64,000 bases of DNA from Ulva prolifera (GCA_023078555.1 CM041199.1:10651943-10715942); one strand, 5' to 3'. Shown: positions 38,386 through 51,859, counted from the first letter of the stretch. Notes: generated by a model not told the origin, from the letters alone. Program-made: numbers and translations.

Positions 38386-40173
38386 ATGTGAATGGACTTG
38401 GCTATAGACAAGCATACCCCCGCGCACAATAGGGAAGTTGCCAAAAACATCCTTTGATTCTGAAAGATCTAGGACGTCAAGTATGCATTGCACAGTTGTT
38501 GCTAACTCCCAGGAGTGGCGTGGTGCAAAAGTGCACACTTTCCACCAACCATGTGAATGGACTTGGTTGTAGCCACGCAACCCCCCGCGCATCAAAAGGT
38601 ACATCGCCATCAACATTCCAAGATGTTGGGGGGTATGGGATGATTATCGTTCATTGCATATTTGCTGCTGACTCCCAGGAGTGGCGTGGGGCAAAAGTGC
38701 ACACTTTTCACCAACCATGTGAATGGACTTGGTTGTAGCCACGCAACCCCCCGCGCATGAAAAGGTACGTCGCCATGAACATTCCAAGATGTTGGGGGGT
38801 ATGGGATGATTATCATTCATTGCATATTTGCTGGTGACTCCCAGGAGTGGCGTGGGGCAAAAGTGCACACTTTTCACCAACCATGTGAATGGACTTGGCT
38901 ATAGACAAGCATACCCCCGCGCACAATAGGGAAGTTGCCAAAAACATCCTTTGATTCTGAAAGATCTAGGACGTCAAGTATGCATTGCACAGTTGTTGCT
39001 AACTCCCAGGAGTGGCGTGGAACAAAAGTGCACACTTTTCACCAACCATGTGAATGGACTTGGTTGTAGCCACGCAACCCCCCGCGCATCAAAAGGTACA
39101 TCGCCATCAACATTCAAAGATGTCGGGGGGTATGGGATGTCCATCATCCATTGCGTATTTTCTGCAGACACCATGGAGTGGTGTGGTGCAAAAATATACA
39201 CTTTCCACCAACCCATGTGAATGGACTTGGTTGTAGCCACGCAACCCCCCGCGCATCAAAAGGTACGTCCCCATGAACATTCAAAGATGTTGGGGGGTAT
39301 TGGATGTCCATCATCCATTGCGTATTTTCTGCAGACACCATGGAGTGGTGTGGTGCAAAAGTGCACACTTTCCACCAACCCATGTGAATGGACTTGGTTG
39401 TAGCCACGCAACCCCCCGCGCATCAAAAGGTACTTCGCCATGAACATTCCAAGATGTTGGGGGGTATGGGATGATTATCGTTCATTGCATATTTGCTGCT
39501 GACTCCCAGGAGTGGCGTGGGGCAAAAGTGCACACTTTTCACCAACCATGTGAATGGACTTGGTTGTAGCCACGCAACCCCCCGCGCATGAAAAGGTACG
39601 TCGCCATGAACATTCCAAGATGTTGGGGGGTATGGGATGATTATCGTTCATTGCATATTTGCTGCTGATTCCCAGGAGTGGCGTGGGGCAAAAGTGCACA
39701 CTTTTCACCAACCATGTGAATGGACTTGGTTGTAGCCACGCAACCCCCCGCGCATGAAAAGGTACGTCGCCATGAACATTCCAAGATGTTGGGGGGTATG
39801 GGATGATTATCATTCATTGCATATTTGCTGGTGACTCCCAGGAGTGGCGTGGGGCAAAAGTGCACACTTTTCACCAACCATGTGAATGGACTTGGCTATA
39901 GACAAGCATACCCCCGCGCACCATAGGGAAGTTGCCAAAAACATCCTTTGATTCTGAAAGATCTAGGACGTCAAGTATGCATTGCACAGTTGTTGCTAAC
40001 TCCCAGGAGTGGCGTGGAACAAAAGTGCACACTTTTCACCAACCATGTGAATGGACTTGGTTGTAGCCACGCAACCCCCCGCGCATCAAAAGGTACGTCG
40101 CCATCAACATTCCAAGATGTTGGGGGGTATGGGATGTCCATCAATCATTGCGTATTTGCTGCTGACTCCCAGG

Positions 40174-40248
40174 AGTGGCGTGGGGCAAAAGTGCACACTT
40201 TTCACCAACCAGTGGCGTGGGGCAAAAAGTGCACACTTTTCACCAACC
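40174..40248 (+). repeat. 37/38-bp internal duplication, second occurrence
   Basis: Same structure as at 38311, in monomer 40061-40264. Here the upstream part reads 'gatgtccatcaatcattg' (T to A), a marker shared with the copies at 45229, 48757 and 51785 but not with 38311 or 41706. Confidence 0.95.
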
Positions 40249-41262
40249 ATGTGAATGGACTTGGCTATAGACAAGCATACCCCCGCGCACAATAGGGAAG
40301 TTGCCAAAAACATCCTTTGATTCTGAAAGATCTAGGACGTCAAGTATGCATTGCACAGTTGTTGCTAACTCCCAGGAGTGGCGTGGAACAAAAGTGCACA
40401 CTTTTCACCAACCATGTGAATGGACTTGGTTGTAGCCACGCAACCCCCCGCGCATCAAAAGGTACATCGCCATCAACATTCCAAGATGTTGGGGGGTATG
40501 GGATGTCCATCATTCATTGCGTATTTTCTGCAGACACCATGGAGTGGTGTGGTGCAAAAGTGCACACTTTCCACCAACCCATGTGAATGGACTTGGTTGT
40601 AGCCACGCAGCCCCCCGCGCATCAAAAGGTACGTCCCCATGAACATTCAAAGATGTCGGGGGGTATGGGATGTCCATCATCCATTGCGTATTTTCTGCAG
40701 ACACCATGGAGTGGTGTGGTGCAAAAATATACACTTTCCACCAACCCATGTGAATGGACTTGGTTGTAGCCACGCAACCCCCCGCGCATCAAAAGGTACG
40801 TCCCCATGAACATTCAAAGATGTTGGGGGGTATTGGATGTCCATCATCCATTGCGTATTTTCTGCAGACACCATGGAGTGGTGTGGTGCAAAAGTGCACA
40901 CTTTCCACCAACCCATGTGAATGGACTTGGTTGTAGCCACGCAACCCCCCGCGCATCAAAAGGTACGTCGCCATGAACATTCCAAGATGTTGGGGGGTAT
41001 GGGATGATTATCGTTCATTGCATATTTGCTGCTGACTCCCAGGAGTGGCGTGGGGCAAAAGTGCACACTTTTCACCAACCATGTGAATGGACTTGGTTGT
41101 AGCCACGCAACCCCCCGCGCATGAAAAGGTACGTCGCCATGAACATTCCAAGATGTTGGGGGGTATGGGATGATTATCATTCATTGCATATTTGCTGGTG
41201 ACTCCCAGGAGTGGCGTGGGGCAAAAGTGCACACTTTTCACCAACCATGTGAATGGACTTGG

Positions 41263-41592
41263 CTATAGACAAGCATACCCCCGCGCACCATAGGGAAGTT
41301 GCCAGAAACATCCTTTGATTCTGAAAGATCTAGGACGTCAAGTATGCATTGCACAGTTGTTGCTAACTCCCAGGAGTGGCGTGGAACAAAAGTGCACACT
41401 TTTCACCAACCATGTGAATGGACTTGGCTATAGACAAGCATACCCCCGCGCACCATAGGGAAGTTGCCAAAAACATCCTTTGATTCTGAAAGATCTAGGA
41501 CGTCAAGTATGCATTGCACAGTTGTTGCTAACTCCCAGGAGTGGCGTGGAACAAAAGTGCACACTTTTCACCAACCATGTGAATGGACTTGG
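41263..41592 (+). repeat. Two class C monomers directly in tandem
   Basis: C at 41263-41427 is followed at once by C at 41428-41592. Everywhere else at least one other monomer separates two C copies. The junction coincides with the boundary between the two 3395-bp copies, so it marks the exchange point that created the second copy. The first C has 'gccagaaacatcc' and the second 'gccaaaaacatcc', so they are not a fresh one-monomer duplication. Confidence 0.9.
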
Positions 41593-43456
41593 TTGTAGCC
41601 ACGCAACCCCCCGCGCATCAAAAGGTACGTCGCCATCAACATTCCAAGATGTTGGGGGGTATGGGATGTCCATCATTCATTGCGTATTTGCTGCTGACTC
41701 CCAGGAGTGGCGTGGGGCAAAAGTGCACACTTTTCACCAACCAGTGGCGTGGGGCAAAAAGTGCACACTTTTCACCAACCATGTGAATGGACTTGGCTAT
41801 AGACAAGCATACCCCCGCGCACAATAGGGAAGTTGCCAAAAACATCCTTTGATTCTGAAAGATCTAGGACGTCAAGTATGCATTGCACAGTTGTTGCTAA
41901 CTCCCAGGAGTGGCGTGGTGCAAAAGTGCACACTTTCCACCAACCATGTGAATGGACTTGGTTGTAGCCACGCAACCCCCCGCGCATCAAAAGGTACATC
42001 GCCATCAACATTCCAAGATGTTGGGGGGTATGGGATGATTATCGTTCATTGCATATTTGCTGCTGACTCCCAGGAGTGGCGTGGGGCAAAAGTGCACACT
42101 TTTCACCAACCATGTGAATGGACTTGGTTGTAGCCACGCAACCCCCCGCGCATGAAAAGGTACGTCGCCATGAACATTCCAAGATGTTGGGGGGTATGGG
42201 ATGATTATCATTCATTGCATATTTGCTGGTGACTCCCAGGAGTGGCGTGGGGCAAAAGTGCACACTTTTCACCAACCATGTGAATGGACTTGGCTATAGA
42301 CAAGCATACCCCCGCGCACAATAGGGAAGTTGCCAAAAACATCCTTTGATTCTGAAAGATCTAGGACGTCAAGTATGCATTGCACAGTTGTTGCTAACTC
42401 CCAGGAGTGGCGTGGAACAAAAGTGCACACTTTTCACCAACCATGTGAATGGACTTGGTTGTAGCCACGCAACCCCCCGCGCATCAAAAGGTACATCGCC
42501 ATCAACATTCAAAGATGTCGGGGGGTATGGGATGTCCATCATCCATTGCGTATTTTCTGCAGACACCATGGAGTGGTGTGGTGCAAAAATATACACTTTC
42601 CACCAACCCATGTGAATGGACTTGGTTGTAGCCACGCAACCCCCCGCGCATCAAAAGGTACGTCCCCATGAACATTCAAAGATGTTGGGGGGTATTGGAT
42701 GTCCATCATCCATTGCGTATTTTCTGCAGACACCATGGAGTGGTGTGGTGCAAAAGTGCACACTTTCCACCAACCCATGTGAATGGACTTGGTTGTAGCC
42801 ACGCAACCCCCCGCGCATCAAAAGGTACGTCGCCATGAACATTCCAAGATGTTGGGGGGTATGGGATGATTATCGTTCATTGCATATTTGCTGCTGACTC
42901 CCAGGAGTGGCGTGGGGCAAAAGTGCACACTTTTCACCAACCATGTGAATGGACTTGGTTGTAGCCACGCAACCCCCCGCGCATGAAAAGGTACGTCGCC
43001 ATGAACATTCCAAGATGTTGGGGGGTATGGGATGATTATCGTTCATTGCATATTTGCTGCTGATTCCCAGGAGTGGCGTGGGGCAAAAGTGCACACTTTT
43101 CACCAACCATGTGAATGGACTTGGTTGTAGCCACGCAACCCCCCGCGCATGAAAAGGTACGTCGCCATGAACATTCCAAGATGTTGGGGGGTATGGGATG
43201 ATTATCATTCATTGCATATTTGCTGCTGACTCCCAGGAGTGGCGTGGGGCAAAAGTGCACACTTTTCACCAACCATGTGAATGGACTTGGTTGTAGCCAC
43301 GCAACCCCCCGCGCATGAAAAGGTACGTCGCCATGAACATTCCAAGATGTTGGGGGGTATGGGATGATTATCATTCATTGCATATTTGCTGGTGACTCCC
43401 AGGAGTGGCGTGGGGCAAAAGTGCACACTTTTCACCAACCATGTGAATGGACTTGG
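41428..43456 (+). repeat. 3395-bp higher-order unit, copy 2 (partial)
   Basis: It repeats 38033 onward through C at 41428, 41797 and 42294, the A pair 'gatgtcgggggg' / 'ggtattggatgtcc', and the following B monomers. It ends with four B monomers in a row before C at 43457, where copy 1 has three. Confidence 0.86.
41706..41780 (+). repeat. 37/38-bp internal duplication, third occurrence
   Basis: In monomer 41593-41796, 3395 bp from the first occurrence and of the same sub-type ('catcattcattg'). Confidence 0.95.
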
Positions 43457-44950
43457 CTATAGACAAGCATACCCCCGCGCACCATAGGGAAGTTGCCAGA
43501 AACATCCTTTGATTCTGAAAGATCTAGGACGTCAAGTATGCATTTCACAGTTGTTGCTAACTTCCAGGAGTGGCGTGGGGCAAAAGTGCACACTTTTCAC
43601 CAACCATGTGAATGGACTTGGTTGTAGCCACGCAACCCCCCGCGCATGAAAAGGTACGTCGCCATGAACATTCCAAGATGTTGGGGGGTATGGGATGATT
43701 ATCATTCATTGCATATTTGCTGGTGACTCCCAGGAGTGGCGTGGGGCAAAAGTGCACACTTTTCACCAACCATGTGAATGGACTTGGCTATAGACAAGCA
43801 TACCCCCGCGCACCATAGGGAAGTTGCCAGAAACATCCTTTGATTCTGAAAGATCTAGGACGTCAAGTATGCATTTCACAGTTGTTGCTAACTTCCAGGA
43901 GTGGCGTGGAACAAAAGTGCACACTTTTCACCAACCATGTGAATGGACTTGGTTGTAGCCACGCAACCCCCCGCGCATCAAAAGGTACGTCGCCATGAAC
44001 ATTCCAAGATGTTGGGGGGTATGGGATGATTATCGTTCATTGCATATTTGCTGCTGACTCCCAGGAGTGGCGTGGGGCAAAAGTGCACACTTTTCACCAA
44101 CCATGTGAATGGACTTGGTTGTAGCCACGCAACCCCCCGCGCATCAAAAGGTACGTCGCCATGAACATTCCAAGATGTTGGAGGGTATGGGATGATTATC
44201 ATTCATTGCATATTTGCTGCTGACTCCCAGGAGTGGCGTGGGGCAAAAGTGCACACTTTTCACCAACCTTGTGAATGGACTTGGTTGTAGCCACGCAACC
44301 CCCCGCGCAGCAAAAGGTACGTCGCCATCAACATTCCAAGATTTTGGGGGGTATGGGATGTCCATCATTCATTGCGTATTTTCTGCAGACACCATGGAGT
44401 GGTGTGGTGCAAAAGTGCACACTTTCCACCAACCCATGTGAATGGACTTGGTTGTAGCCACGCAACCCCCCGCGCATCAAAAGGTACGTCCCCATGAACA
44501 TTCAAAGATGTTGGGGGGTATTGGATGTCCATCATCCATTGCGTATTTTCTGCAGACACCATGGAGTGGTGTGGTGCAAAAGTGCACACTTTCCACCAAC
44601 CCATGTGAATGGACTTGGTTGTAGCCACGCAACCCCCCGCGCATCAAAAGGTACGTCGCCATGAACATTCCAAGATGTTGGGGGGTATGGGATGATTATC
44701 GTTCATTGCATATTTGCTGCTGACTCCCAGGAGTGGCGTGGGGCAAAAGTGCACACTTTTCACCAACCATGTGAATGGACTTGGTTGTAGCCACGCAACC
44801 CCCCGCGCATGAAAAGGTACGTCGCCATGAACATTCCAAGATGTTGGGGGGTATGGGATGATTATCATTCATTGCATATTTGCTGGTGACTCCCAGGAGT
44901 GGCGTGGGGCAAAAGTGCACACTTTTCACCAACCATGTGAATGGACTTGG
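43457..44950 (+). repeat. C-B doublet, then cassette leading into the 3-kb HOR
   Basis: C (43457) has a B-type tail ('gtggggcaaaag' instead of 'gtggaacaaaag'). After one B (43622) comes C at 43788, which opens the C-B-B-A-A cassette (43788-44618) and two B monomers. From 43788 it matches 36870 onward at +6918, and the cassette matches 46318-47148 at +2530. Confidence 0.86.
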
Positions 44951-45228
44951 CTATAGACAAGCATACCCCCGCGCACCATAGGGAAGTTGCCAAAAACATC
45001 CTTTGATTCTGAAAGATCTAGGACGTCAAGTATGCATTGCACAGTTGTTGCTAACTCCCAGGAGTGGCGTGGAACAAAAGTGCACACTTTTCACCAACCA
45101 TGTGAATGGACTTGGTTGTAGCCACGCAACCCCCCGCGCATCAAAAGGTACGTCGCCATCAACATTCCAAGATGTTGGGGGGTATGGGATGTCCATCAAT
45201 CATTGCGTATTTGCTGCTGACTCCCAGG

Positions 45229-45303
45229 AGTGGCGTGGGGCAAAAGTGCACACTTTTCACCAACCAGTGGCGTGGGGCAAAAAGTGCACACTTTTCACCA
45301 ACC
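45229..45303 (+). repeat. 37/38-bp internal duplication, HOR copy 1
   Basis: In monomer 45116-45319. It carries the 'catcaatcattg' marker and the extra A in the second half. Confidence 0.95.
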
Positions 45304-47148
45304 ATGTGAATGGACTTGGCTATAGACAAGCATACCCCCGCGCACAATAGGGAAGTTGCCAAAAACATCCTTTGATTCTGAAAGATCTAGGACGTCAAGT
45401 ATGCATTGCACAGTTGTTGCTAACTCCTAGGAGTGGCGTGGAACAAAAGTGCACACTTTTCACCAACCATGTGAATGGACTTGGTTGTAGCCACGCAACC
45501 CCCCGCGCATCAAAAGGTACATCGCCATCAACATTCCAAGATGTTGGGGGGTATGGGATGTCCATCATTCATTGCGTATTTTCTGCAGACACCATGGAGT
45601 GGTGTGGTGCAAAAGTGCACACTTTCCACCAACCCATGTGAATGGACTTGGTTGTAGCCACGCAGCCCCCCGCGCATCAAAAGGTACGTCCCCATGAACA
45701 TTCAAAGATGTCGGGGGGTATGGGATGTCCATCATCCATTGCGTATTTTCTGCAGACACCATGGAGTGGTGTGGTGCAAAAATATACACTTTCCACCAAC
45801 CCATGTGAATGGACTTGGTTGTAGCCACGCAACCCCCCGCGCATCAAAAGGTACGTCCCCATGAACATTCAAAGATGTTGGGGGGTATTGGATGTCCATC
45901 ATCCATTGCGTATTTTCTGCAGACACCATGGAGTGGTGTGGTGCAAAAGTGCACACTTTCCACCAACCCATGTGAATGGACTTGGTTGTAGCCACGCAAC
46001 CCCCCGCGCATCAAAAGGTACGTCGCCATGAACATTCCAAGATGTTGGGGGGTATGGGATGATTATCGTTCATTGCATATTTGCTGCTGACTCCCAGGAG
46101 TGGCGTGGGGCAAAAGTGCACACTTTTCACCAACCATGTGAATGGACTTGGTTGTAGCCACGCAACCCCCCGCGCATGAAAAGGTACGTCGCCATGAACA
46201 TTCCAAGATGTTGGGGGGTATGGGATGATTATCATTCATTGCATATTTGCTGGTGACTCCCAGGAGTGGCGTGGGGCAAAAGTGCACACTTTTCACCAAC
46301 CATGTGAATGGACTTGGCTATAGACAAGCATACCCCCGCGCACCATAGGGAAGTTGCCAGAAAAATCCTTTGATTCTGAAAGATCTAGGACGTCAAGTAT
46401 GCATTTCACAGTTGTTGCTAACTTCCAGGAGTGGCGTGGAACAAAAGTGCACACTTTTCACCAACCATGTGAATGGACTTGGTTGTAGCCACGCAACCCC
46501 CCGCGCATCAAAAGGTACGTCGCCATGAACATTCCAAGATGTTGGGGGGTATGGGATGATTATCGTTCATTGCATATTTGCTGCTGACTCCCAGGAGTGG
46601 CGTGGGGCAAAAGTGCACACTTTTCACCAACCATGTGAATGGACTTGGTTGTAGCCACGCAACCCCCCGCGCATCAAAAGGTACGTCGCCATGAACATTC
46701 CAAGATGTTGGAGGGTATGGGATGATTATCATTCATTGCATATTTGCTGCTGACTCCCAGGAGTGGCGTGGGGCAAAAGTGCACACTTTTCACCAACCTT
46801 GTGAATGGACTTGGTTGTAGCCACGCAACCCCCCGCGCAGCAAAAGGTACGTCGCCATCAACATTCCAAGATTTTGGGGGGTATGGGATGTCCATCATTC
46901 ATTGCGTATTTTCTGCAGACACCATGGAGTGGTGTGGTGCAAAAGTGCACACTTTCCACCAACCCATGTGAATGGACTTGGTTGTAGCCACGCAACCCCC
47001 CGCGCATCAAAAGGTACGTCCCCATGAACATTCAAAGATGTTGGGGGGTATTGGATGTCCATCATCCATTGCGTATTTTCTGCAGACACCATGGAGTGGT
47101 GTGGTGCAAAAGTGCACACTTTCCACCAACCCATGTGAATGGACTTGG

Positions 47149-47648
47149 TTGTAGCCACGCAACCCCCCGCGCATCAAAAGGTACGTCGCCATGAACATTC
47201 CAAGATGTTGGAGGGTATGGGATGATTATCATTCATTGCATATTTGCTGCTGACTCCCAGGAGTGGCGTGGGGCAAAAGTGCACACTTTTCACCAACCTT
47301 GTGAATGGACTTGGTTGTAGCCACGCAACCCCCCGCGCAGCAAAAGGTACGTCGCCATCAACATTCCAAGATTTTGGGGGGTATGGGATGTCCATCATTC
47401 ATTGCGTATTTTCTGCAGACACCATGGAGTGGTGTGGTGCAAAAGTGCACACTTTCCACCAACCCATGTGAATGGACTTGGTTGTAGCCACGCAACCCCC
47501 CGCGCATCAAAAGGTACGTCCCCATGAACATTCAAAGATGTTGGGGGGTATTGGATGTCCATCATCCATTGCGTATTTTCTGCAGACACCATGGAGTGGT
47601 GTGGTGCAAAAGTGCACACTTTCCACCAACCCATGTGAATGGACTTGG
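47149..47648 (+). repeat. 500-bp (3-monomer) tandem duplication inside HOR copy 1
   Basis: The triplet B ('gttggagggtatggg', 'accttgtg'), A ('caagattttgg') and A ('ggtattggatgtcc') at 46649-47148 is repeated immediately at 47149-47648. The other two copies of this HOR have the triplet once, so this duplication arose in, or was retained by, this copy only. It fully explains the 3528 against 3028 bp length difference. Confidence 0.92.
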
Positions 47649-47815
47649 TTGTAGCCACGCAACCCCCCGCGCATCAAAAGGTACGTCGCAATGAACATTC
47701 CAAGATGTTGGGGGGTATGGGATGATTATCGTTCATTGCATATTTGCTGCTGACTCCCAGGAGTGGCGTGGGGCAAAAAGTGCACACTTTTCACCAACCA
47801 TGTGAATGGACTTGG

Positions 47816-47981
47816 CTATAGACAAGCATCCCCCCGCGCATGAAAAGGTACGTCGCCATGAACATTCCAAGATGTTGGGGGGTATGGGATGAATATCATT
47901 CATTGCATATTTGCTGGTGACTCCCAGGAGTGGCGTGGGGCAAAAGTGCACACTTTTCACCAACCATGTGAATGGACTTGG
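47816..47981 (+). repeat. C/B chimeric monomer in HOR copy 1
   Basis: It starts as class C ('ctatagacaagcat') and switches to class B at the shared C-rich tract ('ccccccgcgcatgaaaagg'). The rest is B with 'gatgaatatcattc'. The same chimera is at 50844-51009 and 53872-54037, spaced by exactly 3028 bp, so it formed once and was copied with the unit. Confidence 0.9.
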
Positions 47982-48756
47982 CTATAGACAAGCATACCCC
48001 CGCGCACCATAGGGAAGTTGCCAGAAACATCCTTTGATTCTGAAAGATCTAGGACGTCAAGTATGCATTTCACAGTTGTTGCTAACTTCCAGGAGTGGCG
48101 TGGAACAAAAGTGCACACTTTTCACCAACCATGTGAATGGACTTGGTTGTAGCCACGCAACCCCCCGCGCATCAAAAGGTACGTCGCCATGAACATTCCA
48201 AGATGTTGGGGGGTATGGGATGATTATCGTTCATTGCATATTTGCTGCTGACTCCCAGGAGTGGCGTGGGGCAAAAGTGCACACTTTTCACCAACCATGT
48301 GAATGGACTTGGTTGTAGCCACGCAACCCCACGCGCATCAAAAGGTACGTCGCCATGAACATTCCAAGATGTTGGAGGGTATGGGATGATTATCGTTCAT
48401 TGCATATTTGCTGCTGACTCCCAGGAGTGGCGTGGGGCAAAAGTGCACACTTTTCACCAACCATGTGAATGGACTTGGCTATAGACAAGCATACCCCCGC
48501 GCACCATAGGGAAGTTGCCAAAAACATCCTTTGATTCTGAAAGATCTAGGACGTCAAGTATGCATTGCACAGTTGTTGCTAACTCCCAGGAGTGGCGTGG
48601 AACAAAAGTGCACACTTTTCACCAACCATGTGAATGGACTTGGTTGTAGCCACGCAACCCCCCGCGCATCAAAAGGTACGTCGCCATCAACATTCCAAGA
48701 TGTTGGGGGGTATGGGATGTCCATCAATCATTGCGTATTTGCTGCTGACTCCCAGG

Positions 48757-48831
48757 AGTGGCGTGGGGCAAAAGTGCACACTTTTCACCAACCAGTGGCG
48801 TGGGGCAAAAAGTGCACACTTTTCACCAACC
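48757..48831 (+). repeat. 37/38-bp internal duplication, HOR copy 2
   Basis: In monomer 48644-48847, with the 'catcaatcattg' marker and the extra A. The class C monomer right after it carries the private change at 48876. Confidence 0.95.
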
Positions 48832-50843
48832 ATGTGAATGGACTTGGCTATAGACAAGCATACCCCCGCGCACAACAGGGAAGTTGCCAAAAACATCCTT
48901 TGATTCTGAAAGATCTAGGACGTCAAGTATGCATTGCACAGTTGTTGCTAACTCCCAGGAGTGGCGTGGAACAAAAGTGCACACTTTTCACCAACCATGT
49001 GAATGGACTTGGTTGTAGCCACGCAACCCCCCGCGCATCAAAAGGTACATCGCCATCAACATTCCAAGATGTTGGGGGGTATGGGATGTCCATCATTCAT
49101 TGCGTATTTTCTGCAGACACCATGGAGTGGTGTGGTGCAAAAGTGCACACTTTCCACCAACCCATGTGAATGGACTTGGTTGTAGCCACGCAGCCCCCCG
49201 CGCATCAAAAGGTACGTCCCCATGAACATTCAAAGATGTCGGGGGGTATGGGATGTCCATCATCCATTGCGTATTTTCTGCAGACACCATGGAGTGGTGT
49301 GGTGCAAAAATATACACTTTCCACCAACCCATGTGAATGGACTTGGTTGTAGCCACGCAACCCCCCGCGCATCAAAAGGTACGTCCCCATGAACATTCAA
49401 AGATGTTGGGGGGTATTGGATGTCCATCATCCATTGCGTATTTTCTGCAGACACCATGGAGTGGTGTGGTGCAAAAGTGCACACTTTCCACCAACCCATG
49501 TGAATGGACTTGGTTGTAGCCACGCAACCCCCCGCGCATCAAAAGGTACGTCGCCATGAACATTCCAAGATGTTGGGGGGTATGGGATGATTATCGTTCA
49601 TTGCATATTTGCTGCTGACTCCCAGGAGTGGCGTGGGGCAAAAGTGCACACTTTTCACCAACCATGTGAATGGACTTGGTTGTAGCCACGCAACCCCCCG
49701 CGCATGAAAAGGTACGTCGCCATGAACATTCCAAGATGTTGGGGGGTATGGGATGATTATCATTCATTGCATATTTGCTGGTGACTCCCAGGAGTGGCGT
49801 GGGGCAAAAGTGCACACTTTTCACCAACCATGTGAATGGACTTGGCTATAGACAAGCATACCCCCGCGCACCATAGGGAAGTTGCCAGAAACATCCTTTG
49901 ATTCTGAAAGATCTAGGACGTCAAGTATGCATTTCACAGTTGTTGCTAACTTCCAGGAGTGGCGTGGAACAAAAGTGCACACTTTTCACCAACCATGTGA
50001 ATGGACTTGGTTGTAGCCACGCAACCCCCCGCGCATCAAAAGGTACGTCGCCATGAACATTCCAAGATGTTGGGGGGTATGGGATGATTATCGTTCATTG
50101 CATATTTGCTGCTGACTCCCAGGAGTGGCGTGGGGCAAAAGTGCACACTTTTCACCAACCATGTGAATGGACTTGGTTGTAGCCACGCAACCCCCCGCGC
50201 ATCAAAAGGTACGTCGCCATGAACATTCCAAGATGTTGGAGGGTATGGGATGATTATCATTCATTGCATATTTGCTGCTGACTCCCAGGAGTGGCGTGGG
50301 GCAAAAGTGCACACTTTTCACCAACCTTGTGAATGGACTTGGTTGTAGCCACGCAACCCCCCGCGCAGCAAAAGGTACGTCGCCATCAACATTCCAAGAT
50401 TTTGGGGGGTATGGGATGTCCATCATTCATTGCGTATTTTCTGCAGACACCATGGAGTGGTGTGGTGCAAAAGTGCACACTTTCCACCAACCCATGTGAA
50501 TGGACTTGGTTGTAGCCACGCAACCCCCCGCGCATCAAAAGGTACGTCCCCATGAACATTCAAAGATGTTGGGGGGTATTGGATGTCCATCATCCATTGC
50601 GTATTTTCTGCAGACACCATGGAGTGGTGTGGTGCAAAAGTGCACACTTTCCACCAACCCATGTGAATGGACTTGGTTGTAGCCACGCAACCCCCCGCGC
50701 ATCAAAAGGTACGTCGCCATGAACATTCCAAGATGTTGGGGGGTATGGGATGATTATCGTTCATTGCATATTTGCTGCTGACTCCCAGGAGTGGCGTGGG
50801 GCAAAAAGTGCACACTTTTCACCAACCATGTGAATGGACTTGG

Positions 50844-51009
50844 CTATAGACAAGCATCCCCCCGCGCATGAAAAGGTACGTCGCCATGAACATTCCAAGA
50901 TGTTGGGGGGTATGGGATGAATATCATTCATTGCATATTTGCTGGTGACTCCCAGGAGTGGCGTGGGGCAAAAGTGCACACTTTTCACCAACCATGTGAA
51001 TGGACTTGG
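50844..51009 (+). repeat. C/B chimeric monomer in HOR copy 2
   Basis: Same junction as the 47816 monomer: class C start, class B from the C6 tract onward, with the B variant 'gatgaatatc'. Confidence 0.9.
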
Positions 51010-51784
51010 CTATAGACAAGCATACCCCCGCGCACCATAGGGAAGTTGCCAGAAACATCCTTTGATTCTGAAAGATCTAGGACGTCAAGTATGCATTTCA
51101 CAGTTGTTGCTAACTTCCAGGAGTGGCGTGGAACAAAAGTGCACACTTTTCACCAACCATGTGAATGGACTTGGTTGTAGCCACGCAACCCCCCGCGCAT
51201 CAAAAGGTACGTCGCCATGAACATTCCAAGATGTTGGGGGGTATGGGATGATTATCGTTCATTGCATATTTGCTGCTGACTCCCAGGAGTGGCGTGGGGC
51301 AAAAGTGCACACTTTTCACCAACCATGTGAATGGACTTGGTTGTAGCCACGCAACCCCACGCGCATCAAAAGGTACGTCGCCATGAACATTCCAAGATGT
51401 TGGAGGGTATGGGATGATTATCGTTCATTGCATATTTGCTGCTGACTCCCAGGAGTGGCGTGGGGCAAAAGTGCACACTTTTCACCAACCATGTGAATGG
51501 ACTTGGCTATAGACAAGCATACCCCCGCGCACCATAGGGAAGTTGCCAAAAACATCCTTTGATTCTGAAAGATCTAGGACGTCAAGTATGCATTGCACAG
51601 TTGTTGCTAACTCCCAGGAGTGGCGTGGAACAAAAGTGCACACTTTTCACCAACCATGTGAATGGACTTGGTTGTAGCCACGCAACCCCCCGCGCATCAA
51701 AAGGTACGTCGCCATCAACATTCCAAGATGTTGGGGGGTATGGGATGTCCATCAATCATTGCGTATTTGCTGCTGACTCCCAGG

Positions 51785-51859
51785 AGTGGCGTGGGGCAAA
51801 AGTGCACACTTTTCACCAACCAGTGGCGTGGGGCAAAAAGTGCACACTTTTCACCAACC
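51785..51859 (+). repeat. 37/38-bp internal duplication, HOR copy 3
   Basis: In monomer 51672-51875, identical in layout to HOR copy 2. Confidence 0.95.

Larger units (their letters stand above)
38033..41427 (+). repeat. 3395-bp higher-order unit, copy 1
   Basis: The order begins C, 204-bp monomer with the internal 37/38-bp duplication, C, A, B, B, C. C monomers lie at 38033, 38402, 38899, 39896, 40265 and 41263. The first ~1.8 kb recurs at 41428 onward (+3395) and 39896-41427 recurs at 44951-46482 (+5055). One difference from the second copy is 'ggtacttcgcc' near 39434 against 'ggtacgtcgcc'. Confidence 0.88.
44951..48478 (+). repeat. 3-kb HOR, copy 1 (3528 bp, 21 monomers plus 38 bp)
   Basis: The unit runs C, 204-bp monomer, C, A, A, A, B, B, C, B, B, A, A, (extra B, A, A), B, C/B chimera, C, B, B. 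It is 500 bp longer than the next two copies because of a three-monomer tandem duplication at 47149-47648. Private changes include 'aactcctagg' (45428) and 'gaaaaatcc' (46364). Confidence 0.92.
48479..51506 (+). repeat. 3-kb HOR, copy 2 (3028 bp, 18 monomers plus 38 bp)
   Basis: Same order as copy 1 without the extra triplet. C at 48479, 48848, 49846 and 51010. A T-to-C change at 48876 ('cacaacaggg' against 'cacaataggg') is private to this copy and removes a stop, giving the longest open frame in the window by chance (48531-49169). Otherwise the conceptual products match copy 3. Confidence 0.93.
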
